Source: UBA910 sp964369145
GTDB taxonomy: Bacteria; Patescibacteriota; Minisyncoccia; Phycocordibacterales; DATDWN01
Direction: 5' to 3'
Assembly (NCBI GenBank): GCA_964369145.1
Contig: CAYJEE010000008.1
Span: 1 to 29,313 of the forward strand
DNA length: 29,313 nt
This document shows positions 1 to 6,708 of this stretch, one piece after another. Position 1 is the stretch's first letter. The number at the start of each line of letters is the position of its first letter. A program made the translations under genes and the position numbers. The notes below the pieces were generated by a model. It was given only the letters and a program-made list of their open reading frames with translations, was not told the origin of the DNA and did no database searches.

Positions 1-154
1 CAAGCACCGCAGTGAGCTCCATACGGTTGTTTGTCGTATTTCCTTCACGACCACCCAGTTCGATCACATGATCACCCTCGACAACAACAGCACCCCATCC
101 CCCAGGCCCCGGGTTACCCCTCGACGATCCGTCAGTGAATATAATTGATTTCAT
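1..154 (-). CDS. rnhA: Ribonuclease HI, N-terminal part (cut by window edge)
   Basis: Ribonuclease HI degrades the RNA strand of RNA-DNA hybrids in the cytoplasm, for example during Okazaki primer and R-loop removal. Only the first 51 residues are visible. They begin MKSIIFTDGSSRGNPGPGG and continue to NNRMELTAVL, the family's first strand with catalytic Asp (D8) and the helix with catalytic Glu (E46). The remaining active-site residues lie outside the window. The start was chosen because the fold begins immediately after it and a TATAAT hexamer ends 6 bases upstream, the spacing seen at ten other genes here. There is no SD. The gene follows recJ on the same strand after 225 bases occupied by a long fold-back sequence, so it is probably transcribed separately. 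Identification is firm; the C-terminus is unknown. Confidence 0.93.
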   Translation of the reverse strand, partial: MKSIIFTDGSSRGNPGPGGWGAVVVEGDHVIELGGREGNTTNNRMELTAVL

Positions 155-160
155 ATATGC

Positions 161-166
161 ATTATA
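161..166 (-). promoter_or_regulatory. Extended -10 element of rnhA (leaderless type)
   Basis: On the minus strand TGATATAAT (extended -10 TGnTATAAT) is followed by 6 bases and then the rnhA ATG, so transcription should start at or next to the start codon. No convincing -35 was seen. Confidence 0.65.
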
Positions 167-202
167 TCAGAATTTACTTAAAGAAAATGTGAATGAGACA
201 CC

Positions 203-368
203 GTTACTAATTTTTAACATTCGCAGACTTTTGTTAGGGATGCCAGAACTTTCTGCTAGACCGTGAGCACCAAGTCCTGTACTCAGGACCGAAGCGAAGC
301 GAGTTTGCGGAAGGTCAAAGAAAGTGCGCGGCATCTCTCAAAAGTCGAGGACGTTAAAAATAAGTAAC
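203..368. repeat. Long imperfect fold-back (inverted repeat) after recJ
   Basis: The two halves pair in order through GTTACT/AGTAAC, TTTTTAAC/GTTAAAAA, GACTTTTG/CAAAAGTC, GATGCC/GGCATC, ACTTTCT/AGAAAGT, GACC/GGTC and GTCCTG/CAGGAC around a TACT tetraloop at 280-283. Short mismatched internal loops separate the stems. It begins 12 bases after the recJ stop codon on the recJ strand. There is no clear T-tract, so it is not a plain intrinsic terminator. It could be a 3'-end RNA structure or a decayed fold-back mobile element. Confidence 0.75.
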
Positions 369-379
369 ATGTCGAGTCT

Positions 380-2122
380 TTAAATAACATCCACAATCCT
401 CAACCGCAACTCAGGAAAATTGCGAAACATTGATTTTTCTATATGCGCTACGAGATTAATTTTTTGCCCCGATTCCAGTGTAACCTTGTATTTACTTGGG
501 TCAGAGAAGAATCCAATAGCTTGCACACTCTTCCCATTCTTCTTGTGAAACGTAAGCTCAAGATGATTCTTTTCTTTCCCAAATTGTTTCAAACTGCTGA
601 TTACCGCACCAGAAATAAGAAAAAGTGGCTTCTGATTATCGATACCAAACGGTGCAAGCTTTTCCACATGACTGTACAAACTCCACTCGACGTCATCGAT
701 GGAAATTTCTTTATCCACCACCACAGGCTCCGGCTCCGTAAGTTCATTGCGAAGCTCCTTAAATGCATCATTTAATTTTTTCTCCAATTCATGCACGGTC
801 GACAGAGATACCGAAAATCCACCCGCGCCTGCATGTCCACCAAAATCAAGAAATGCATCTTTTGCATGTTCCATGAGCTTCATGATATGTGTGTCTCCAC
901 CCGCTCGACACGAACCCTTGAGAATCACATGACCGTCTTCATCTTTCATTTCTTCACCTGAGCGACCCCACAAAAAAACGGGACGATTGTGTTCATCACC
1001 AAATGAGTTTGCGACCAGCCCCAGAAGTGAGGGTTTCCATTTTGGGTTTCCTAATACGATCACATCACCAAGTATATCTTCGCGTTCAGAAATTAGTTTT
1101 TTAATTTCTTTTACCATACTGGCGACCACTCCCTTACGTTCATCATTAATTTCATTTAAATGTTCTGCCATCATTCCCGCTTCCACAGGATCAGTTTCTC
1201 CGAGCATTAAAAATGCATCACGAGGCACACCCATCCGAGATGCAGCATTGATACGCGGAGTAATCATAAAACCAATGTCTTCTTCGGTGAGATGTATCTG
1301 ATTCATTTTCAAAATCTGACACAATTTTTGTAGACCTGGTCGTGGAGACTTTCGCAACACGAGCAAGCCATACGATGCGAGCACACGGTTTTCTCCACGA
1401 AGTGGCACCATGTCAGATAACGTGGCGAGTCCCACCATATCCAAAAGCCATTTCTCCCACCCCGCTGTAACAGAATATTTTTTCTTAAATTCTTTGTGCT
1501 GAAGGACTGCACAAATAACTTTCCATATCACTCCCGACCCGCACAACATTTTTTCTGGATATTCACATCCTGGTTGTTTTGGATTGATGATTGCATATGC
1601 ATCTGGCAACACTTCATGTGGAAGATGGTGATCAGTGACAATCACATCAAGTCCAAGAGAGTTTGCGTACTCAACCTCAGCGACATCTGCAATACCACAA
1701 TCAATTGTGATAATGAGAGCGACTCCATTTTTTTTAAAGAGATCTGTCGCATCGTGACTCATCCCATACCCTTCATCATTTCGATGTGGAATATACACCT
1801 CATAGTTTTCATATGAAATCTTTTTGAAGAAATCAGAAATCACCACCGCACCCGGAATACCATCCGCATCATAATCAGAAAATATTCCGATGCGCTCCCC
1901 TGCTTCGAGTGCATGCAAAATTCTCTCCACCGCTTTTGTCATGTCCTTCAAAAGATACGGATCATGAATGTCTCGAGAAAAATCAGGTGAGATAAAAAAC
2001 TCAGCCTCAGCTTGTTCTCTAATTCCTCGTGCACTCAAAAGTTCTTGGAGAATTGGATGGTATGTTTTCAGACTTTCTCTTACCGTATCCGCTAGCTGCT
2101 CCCGGACAACATATTTTTTCAT
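380..2122 (-). CDS. recJ: Single-stranded-DNA-specific 5'-3' exonuclease RecJ
   Basis: RecJ degrades single-stranded DNA 5' to 3' in recombination and mismatch or base-excision repair, using Mn/Mg-dependent DHH chemistry. The 580-residue product has the expected order: motif I DYDADG at residues 83-88, the IDCGI strand near 140-144, the DHH triad at 164-166 (VTDHH), and the DHHA1 glycine-rich signature GGHAGAGG at 428-435, followed by a C-terminal OB-like domain. Length is normal for bacterial RecJ. The start is supported by an extended -10 (TGT TAAAAT) whose last base lies 6 bases before the ATG, with no SD. recJ is divergent from the HIT gene, with only 48 bases between the starts. A long fold-back sits just after its stop codon. 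Confidence 0.96.
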   Translation of the reverse strand: MKKYVVREQLADTVRESLKTYHPILQELLSARGIREQAEAEFFISPDFSRDIHDPYLLKDMTKAVERILHALEAGERIGIFSDYDADGIPGAVVISDFFKKISYENYEVYIPHRNDEGYGMSHDATDLFKKNGVALIITIDCGIADVAEVEYANSLGLDVIVTDHHLPHEVLPDAYAIINPKQPGCEYPEKMLCGSGVIWKVICAVLQHKEFKKKYSVTAGWEKWLLDMVGLATLSDMVPLRGENRVLASYGLLVLRKSPRPGLQKLCQILKMNQIHLTEEDIGFMITPRINAASRMGVPRDAFLMLGETDPVEAGMMAEHLNEINDERKGVVASMVKEIKKLISEREDILGDVIVLGNPKWKPSLLGLVANSFGDEHNRPVFLWGRSGEEMKDEDGHVILKGSCRAGGDTHIMKLMEHAKDAFLDFGGHAGAGGFSVSLSTVHELEKKLNDAFKELRNELTEPEPVVVDKEISIDDVEWSLYSHVEKLAPFGIDNQKPLFLISGAVISSLKQFGKEKNHLELTFHKKNGKSVQAIGFFSDPSKYKVTLESGQKINLVAHIEKSMFRNFPELRLRIVDVI

Positions 2123-2128
2123 GTGGTA

Positions 2129-2134
2129 ATTTTA
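2129..2134 (-). promoter_or_regulatory. Extended -10 element of recJ (leaderless type)
   Basis: Minus-strand TGTTAAAAT is followed by 6 bases and the recJ ATG. It lies back to back with the HIT promoter in a 48-base divergent spacer. Confidence 0.55.
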
Positions 2135-2158
2135 ACACAACGAGTTTTTTAAAAATGC

Positions 2159-2164
2159 TATACT
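2159..2164 (+). promoter_or_regulatory. Extended -10 element of the HIT gene (leaderless type)
   Basis: TGCTATACT is followed by exactly 6 bases and the ATG at 2171. The expected transcription start falls on the start codon. No good -35 at 17 bases. Confidence 0.65.
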
Positions 2165-2170
2165 GTATCT

Positions 2171-2530
2171 ATGAATGATTGTATATTTTGCAAAATTGTA
2201 AATGAAGAAATTCCTTCATATAAAGTATATGAGGATGATGACTTTTTTGCCTTTTTAGATATTCACCCACAGTCCCCTGGGCATGTACAAGTAATACCAA
2301 AAAAGCATCATAGGTGGGTGTGGCAGGTACCAAATGCTGGTGAATACTTTGAAATCGTCAGAAGAATCGCCCTCGCCCAACAAAAAGCTTTTAATACGGA
2401 ATGGGTGCTCTCAAAAATTGTCGGCGAAGATGTAGAACATGCTCACATCTGGGTATTCCCCAACAAGGAAGTTTCTGGAGATCCAAAAGATTTTGAAGGG
2501 AATTTGAAAAAGATTAAAGAAAATATGTAA
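2171..2530 (+). CDS. HIT family nucleotide-binding hydrolase
   Basis: HIT (histidine triad) proteins are small cytoplasmic hydrolases or transferases acting on nucleoside 5'-phosphate esters, such as adenosine phosphoramidates. The 119-residue protein opens with the usual CIFCKIV segment (C4, C7). It has FLDIHPQSPGHVQVIPKKHH in the middle and the triad region EHAHIWVFP at residues 89-97. The first two histidines (H90 and H92, the latter corresponding to the nucleophile) are present. The third triad position is Trp94 instead of His. Length is typical. The start is fixed by the -10 element 6 bases upstream. The gene is divergent from recJ and ends in a GC-rich hairpin shared with a convergent small ORF. 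The exact substrate cannot be read from the sequence. Confidence 0.9.
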   Translation: MNDCIFCKIVNEEIPSYKVYEDDDFFAFLDIHPQSPGHVQVIPKKHHRWVWQVPNAGEYFEIVRRIALAQQKAFNTEWVLSKIVGEDVEHAHIWVFPNKEVSGDPKDFEGNLKKIKENM

Positions 2531-2534
2531 CTTA

Positions 2535-2554
2535 AAGCGCCCTTACGGGCGCTT
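2535..2554. terminator. Hairpin between HIT gene and 29-residue ORF
   Basis: AAGCGCCC TTAC GGGCGCTT is a perfect 8-bp stem with a 4-base loop. It lies 4 bases after the HIT stop and covers the stop codon of the convergent small ORF. T-tracts are weak on both sides, so termination strength is uncertain. Confidence 0.6.
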
Positions 2555-2632
2555 GTAGAAAAAGAGTAAATACACTAGTGGTCCAACTGCAACCACTAGA
2601 AAAATAAAACTGTGCCACAGTGGCTTTTTCAT
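2543..2632 (-). CDS. 29-residue single-pass membrane peptide (hypothetical)
   Basis: A short ORF encoding MKKPLWHSFIFLVVAVGPLV followed by a few more hydrophobic residues and KRP, so essentially one transmembrane helix with basic ends. Support for translation: a strong SD (GGAGG, plus-strand 2638-2642) 5 bases before the ATG, and a GC-rich hairpin overlapping the stop codon. It starts 34 bases after the pgk stop on the same strand and could be the last gene of a tpiA-pgk transcript. It belongs to the set of SD-bearing small genes in this window. No family recognised; function unknown. Confidence 0.55.
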   Translation of the reverse strand: MKKPLWHSFIFLVVAVGPLVYLLFFYKRP

Positions 2633-2666
2633 TCCGGCCTCCGTCACCAATATAATCACCAAAACA

Positions 2667-3794
2667 CTATTTAGTCAAAGCCTCAATCCCTGGCAAGGTC
2701 TCATTTACCAAAAAGTCGAGCATTGCGCCACCTGCTGTCGAAACAAATGAAAACTTGTCCATAAGTCCGAGTTTTTCGATAGATGCAAGTGTATCTCCTC
2801 CTCCGACAATACTGGTCGCTTTGCTGTCTGCGATGATCTGAGCAAGCTGTTCTGTCTTATCAAAAAATCCTGCTTCATAGTTGCCGAGTGGACCATTCCA
2901 TACAATCAAAGACGACTTCTTCACCAACTCTTCAATATGAGCAATCGTTTCCGGTCCCACATCCCCGATGTACTCATCGGCTTCTACCTGATTTGCTTTT
3001 TTCAAAGAGAGTGCACCGTTTGTTTTTTTCACCGTCACATCAGTCGGAGCAACAAATTTCGGATTTTCAAGCATGCGTCCGATACCAAACTCACCTTCTG
3101 ATACAAGAGATGTACCTACCTCAAAACCTTGTGTTGTATAGACATTGTTTGCAAGTGCACCTACGACCACTACATGATCTGCTTTACTTAAATACTTTTG
3201 AATCAGTGGGAGTTTTGTATCAAATTTTGCACCACCTAAAATAAACAAGAAAGGATGTGTTGGTGTAAATGCCTTCGAAAGGTTTTCTACTTCATGAATA
3301 AACAACGGTCCTAGGTATGACGGAAGGAGTACAGGAATACCTACTACTGATGCATGCTTACGGTGTGATACTGAAAATGCATCGTTGATATAGAGATCCC
3401 CATATTGGGCAAGTTTTTTTGCAAATTCTGGATCATTTGCTTTTTCACCTTCATCTGATCTGAGATTTTCAAGCATGACCACATCACCCTCTTCCATATC
3501 AGCAATCATTTTTATAGTCTCAGCAGAAAAAAGTTTATCAGCAAACTGTACTTTCATAAAACCATTTAAATAGTCAAACATAGGATGCAGACTGGTATTC
3601 CCTTTCGCTTCTGTGTGAGCAAGGATAATAATCTTTGCCTTTTTGAGCCGAAGCATATCTATCGTAGGAATCGCTTGATCAATACGATACGGGTCTGCAA
3701 CTTTCCCGTCAGTAATCGGAGTGTTTAAATCCAAACGAAGCAATACATGCTTTCCCGCTATATCACCTGCATCTTCTATTGTTGGAAGGTTCAT
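2667..3794 (-). CDS. pgk: Phosphoglycerate kinase
   Basis: Phosphoglycerate kinase catalyses the reversible transfer of phosphate from 1,3-bisphosphoglycerate to ADP in glycolysis, in the cytoplasm. The 375-residue protein shows the N-terminal substrate-binding segment LLRLDLNTPI, the NDAFSVSHRKHAS loop, and the C-terminal nucleotide-binding motifs NGPLGNYE, GGGDTLAS and STAGGAMLDFL near the end. It is slightly shorter than the common 390-400 residues but has all blocks. It starts 9 bases after tpiA on the same strand, with no SD and no -10 in the gap, so tpiA-pgk form an operon encoding two glycolytic enzymes. Confidence 0.97.
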   Translation of the reverse strand: MNLPTIEDAGDIAGKHVLLRLDLNTPITDGKVADPYRIDQAIPTIDMLRLKKAKIIILAHTEAKGNTSLHPMFDYLNGFMKVQFADKLFSAETIKMIADMEEGDVVMLENLRSDEGEKANDPEFAKKLAQYGDLYINDAFSVSHRKHASVVGIPVLLPSYLGPLFIHEVENLSKAFTPTHPFLFILGGAKFDTKLPLIQKYLSKADHVVVVGALANNVYTTQGFEVGTSLVSEGEFGIGRMLENPKFVAPTDVTVKKTNGALSLKKANQVEADEYIGDVGPETIAHIEELVKKSSLIVWNGPLGNYEAGFFDKTEQLAQIIADSKATSIVGGGDTLASIEKLGLMDKFSFVSTAGGAMLDFLVNETLPGIEALTK

Positions 3795-3803
3795 AAAAAT
3801 TAA

Positions 3804-4568
3804 TTATTTTATTGCATCCACCGCATTTATAATTGCTAAAAAGTTCTCAACTTTCAAAGACTCTCGTCCTACCAAAAGACCATCCACAAAACCTCTTTCT
3901 ACTATCTCTCTCGCATTATCTCCTGTCACCGCACCTCCATACAAGATCCGTGGAATCGGTATCATCGCACCATACATTTCTTTTATGCACTTTTGGATAT
4001 ACAAAGTCATTTCATGTACTTCTGTTGAGTTCATTGCTTCTTTTGCACCGATCGCCCAGACTGGCTCGTATGCAATCACCACATCAGCAACCTGCATTTT
4101 GGAAACACCGGCAAAACCGAGGGTGAGTTGATTTTTGATAAATGTAAGATATTCCCCATGATCATCTCGAGCGGACTCACCAATACAAAAAACAGGAGTA
4201 AGCTTGTTCTCGAGTGCACGAGTAATCTTTTTAGACACAGATGCGTCACTTTCTCCCCGCGCTCGTCTCTCAGAGTGTCCGATAATCACATACGAAACTT
4301 TAAACTGGGAAAGGTGTTGAGCAGAAACTTCACCGGTATATGACCCCGCTACATCTTCATATATATTTTGTACACCAAGAGCCACTTTCTTTGAAACCAA
4401 AGGTTTCAACTCGGACATGTAGACAAACGGTGGAGCAACCACTACATCTGTATTTTTAGCCTTCATACTCCCCTTTTTAACACCTTCTACGAGCTTCTTT
4501 GCCTCCTTAGTAGTAAAAATATTCATTTTCCAGTTCCCGATCACAAGTTTTTTCTTTTTTAACATCAT
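3804..4568 (-). CDS. tpiA: Triosephosphate isomerase
   Basis: Triosephosphate isomerase interconverts dihydroxyacetone phosphate and glyceraldehyde 3-phosphate. The 254-residue TIM-barrel protein has the catalytic lysine in VIGNWKMN near the N-terminus, the electrophilic histidine in VIIGHSERR, the catalytic glutamate in VIAYEPVWAIG, and the C-terminal phosphate-binding GGAV...GLLVGRESL. The first of two adjacent ATG codons is taken because the extended -10 (TGG TACTAT) ends 6 bases before it. tpiA heads the operon with pgk. A perfect 62-base palindrome separates it from the upstream pilin-like gene on the same strand. Confidence 0.97.
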   Translation of the reverse strand: MMLKKKKLVIGNWKMNIFTTKEAKKLVEGVKKGSMKAKNTDVVVAPPFVYMSELKPLVSKKVALGVQNIYEDVAGSYTGEVSAQHLSQFKVSYVIIGHSERRARGESDASVSKKITRALENKLTPVFCIGESARDDHGEYLTFIKNQLTLGFAGVSKMQVADVVIAYEPVWAIGAKEAMNSTEVHEMTLYIQKCIKEMYGAMIPIPRILYGGAVTGDNAREIVERGFVDGLLVGRESLKVENFLAIINAVDAIK

Positions 4569-4574
4569 ACAAAT

Positions 4575-4580
4575 ATAGTA
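4575..4580 (-). promoter_or_regulatory. Extended -10 element of tpiA (leaderless type)
   Basis: Minus-strand TGGTACTAT is followed by 6 bases and the first tpiA ATG. Predicts a leaderless tpiA-pgk mRNA. Confidence 0.55.
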
Positions 4581-4589
4581 CCACAGACA

Positions 4590-4651
4590 AGGAAACTCGG
4601 TAATTAAAAAAACCAGCGCATGCGCTGGTTTTTTTAATTACCGAGTTTCCT
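4590..4651. terminator. Perfect 62-bp palindrome, terminator of the pilin operon
   Basis: Two 31-base arms meet at GCGCATGCGC (4616-4625) with no spacer and no mismatch. The core AAAAAACCAGCGCA / TGCGCTGGTTTTTT works as an intrinsic terminator on both strands. The right arm also contains the last coding bases and stop codon of the 4638-6104 gene; the left arm is an exact inverted copy of them. Confidence 0.9.
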
Positions 4652-6104
4652 CCCAAGAGATAATCTGATACTGATCGGAAGTAAGCGGGAAAGACGGTGG
4701 AGGGCCATACAAAAGGTTAGCATCATAAATAATGTTTCGAGTGTCGTATCCTGTACCGTCTGTGTATGCAAAGCCGTATCGTACATTTGTGGCGATCATA
4801 CCGTACAACGTCAGTGATGTTTTACTGTCATCGGAGCACGATGTTTGGTAATAATACCTTCCTGCACGACCATTTTGAGCTACCAATGCGGCGTCAATAC
4901 GTAAATTATTTGCTGAATACTGGCCTACGTTTATATTACCTTGAGAAATCAATGATATAACATCTGTACCGTCATAGTTTGTATACAGCAAGTTAGCATT
5001 GATTGAAATACTTGGTCGTGTTGCTGGGTTATCAGGGAAACGGCCAGCAGCCAAAGTCACTCGAGCACTATTGATTTGCCCATCTACCCACACGTTATCT
5101 TCAAGAAAGATAAGGCCGTTGGCAGGAATAGCGTAGTTTCCTAAAAGTGTCTGCCCTCCACCACCTGACGTACGAATACTCCATGAACCCCACCCTGTTT
5201 GGTTTTGTGTATTCGCACAGTTGTTACCCACTGCCTGAAGCGCAGTCACACGATACAGATCAAACGTATCATCTGTTTTAAACACCACGTGATACCCCTG
5301 ACTACCTGAAGACGCAAAATACCTTCCATCTGACTGAGCATCGGCCTTAATCGATGCAAGATCAGTGGTCAAACCCACAAAGTCTACTGCAGGTGTCGGA
5401 AATAGTCTTCCAGACTCAAATACGTCAGCACGTGCCGCAAGTACATTTGGTGGAGCTTCTGCTGCTCGAAACGTATCATTTACACCAGACCCCGGAGGTG
5501 CAGTAACATGTGTATGCACACCAAACTCATTGGCTCCTGTATGGTCGGGGTCATCATAGGTATCACGTGAAGAAGAAATCACATTGTGCGCCAAACCATC
5601 AAATCGAATACCACCATTAACATGAATAGGGCCAAACACTTCTGTACCTTCACCAAAACGCATATTATCATTACTGACCACTGCGTACTTTGCGAGAGAC
5701 GGTATCGCAAAACGTGCAGTTATAGAACGAGAGACTGATGGATCTTCGGTTATTCTTCCTGTTGATTTTATCGTTACAATCGTAAAACCTGGTTGTGGAG
5801 GAGTAATCTCTAGTGTAAAACTCCCCACTTGATTTCCATCTTTATCAAAAAAAGGTCGCACCGAAGGAGTACTCGTACCTGTACCATCCTGATAATCTGT
5901 GGGAGCATGAGCAAGGTGCCATCGATAATAATCAATACCTGATTCGGCAATCTGAAGAGCTTGTTCACGATACAATGCAAGACGTGATGCTTTAATATTG
6001 ACTCCTGCCCATGAGACCAATCCACCAATCAATACAGCTGCGATACTTCCAAACACAAGTGCTTGGATCAACAAAGAACCTCGTTGTAAATATTTCATGT
6101 TCAT
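4638..6104 (-). CDS. PilX-like type IV pilus assembly/minor pilin-like protein
   Basis: A 488-residue protein with an N-terminal membrane segment (about residues 8-32, RGSLLIQALVFGSIAAVLIG) followed by the helix REQALQIAESGIDYYRWHLA, which resembles the N-terminus of PilX-type minor pilins. The rest is a long predicted extracellular region rich in Gly, Asn, Thr and aromatics, including repeated statements of the form ...GQINSARVTLAAG... and ...SQGNINVGQYSANN..., typical of beta-rich surface domains. It overlaps the preceding pseudopilin by ATGA (4 bases), indicating translational coupling. It is the last gene of a three-gene operon ending at the 62-bp palindrome. The class (pilus-related, exported) is well supported; the exact role is not. 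Confidence 0.7.
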   Translation of the reverse strand: MNMKYLQRGSLLIQALVFGSIAAVLIGGLVSWAGVNIKASRLALYREQALQIAESGIDYYRWHLAHAPTDYQDGTGTSTPSVRPFFDKDGNQVGSFTLEITPPQPGFTIVTIKSTGRITEDPSVSRSITARFAIPSLAKYAVVSNDNMRFGEGTEVFGPIHVNGGIRFDGLAHNVISSSRDTYDDPDHTGANEFGVHTHVTAPPGSGVNDTFRAAEAPPNVLAARADVFESGRLFPTPAVDFVGLTTDLASIKADAQSDGRYFASSGSQGYHVVFKTDDTFDLYRVTALQAVGNNCANTQNQTGWGSWSIRTSGGGGQTLLGNYAIPANGLIFLEDNVWVDGQINSARVTLAAGRFPDNPATRPSISINANLLYTNYDGTDVISLISQGNINVGQYSANNLRIDAALVAQNGRAGRYYYQTSCSDDSKTSLTLYGMIATNVRYGFAYTDGTGYDTRNIIYDANLLYGPPPSFPLTSDQYQIISWEETR

Positions 6105-6703
6105 AAATTATCTTTTAGATTGCGCAATGTAACCGAAGTAGTCACGGTCAGTGGAGTAGGACTTTTATTAGCATCTTTCTCAATAATAAGCTTAATAGTG
6201 ATCATGCGTATATTTGAAATAGTAACAGGTTGGGTAAGCGGAGAGGTGGTACCTGCAAATGTGCTCGGATAATACGTAAACATCGTCGTAGTTCCGTTTG
6301 CGATATTTGAAACCAACGAAGTCGTCTTTTCATTTGCTTCCACGTAAACCAACGGATTGCCTGTAGGTGTAAGCTGTCCTCTCCTTAACGTAGTCCCTGA
6401 TAAATAATATCGAATCCTCTCTTTATTCCCATCATTGTTGATATCGCTATAAAATGTCAGTGCTGAAGTAGAAGCGAGCGTGATCGGATATCCACCAAGT
6501 GATGATGGGGATGCTTCTCGTAATTCAGAAACCATTTGTTTGATCACGTGACGAGCATCGAGTTGCGCAGACAAATTATTTTGCGCAGAAAAGTTTAGCG
6601 AAAACACATCTCGTGCAAATGTGCTAAATGTAACCGCAACAAGCCCCAGGATTGCTGAAGATATAACCAATTCGACCAATGTAACCCCGCGAGTGTATTT
6701 CAT
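6101..6703 (-). CDS. Prepilin-like protein, PilW/GspJ type
   Basis: A 200-residue protein with a type IV prepilin N-terminus: a short basic leader, then RGVTLVELVISSAILGLVAV. This has the cleavage-site Gly, a hydrophobic helix, and the conserved Glu at position 5 after cleavage. The prepilin peptidase would cut after the Gly. The remainder resembles minor pseudopilins (PilW/GspJ style): LDARHVIKQMVSELREAS, then beta-strand sequence ending in TTSVTLRNLKDNL. It starts 5 bases after the upstream large prepilin and overlaps the next gene by 4 bases. No SD, as expected for coupled genes. It probably forms part of a pilus tip or priming complex with its two neighbours. Confidence 0.82.
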   Translation of the reverse strand: MKYTRGVTLVELVISSAILGLVAVTFSTFARDVFSLNFSAQNNLSAQLDARHVIKQMVSELREASPSSLGGYPITLASTSALTFYSDINNDGNKERIRYYLSGTTLRRGQLTPTGNPLVYVEANEKTTSLVSNIANGTTTMFTYYPSTFAGTTSPLTQPVTISNIRMITIKLIIEKDANKSPTPLTVTTSVTLRNLKDNL

Positions 6704-6708
6704 ATTGT

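Noticed and set aside
2573..2598. Hairpin CTAGTGGT/ACCACTAG
   Set aside because: It lies inside the 29-residue coding sequence and has no T-tract; no function assigned.
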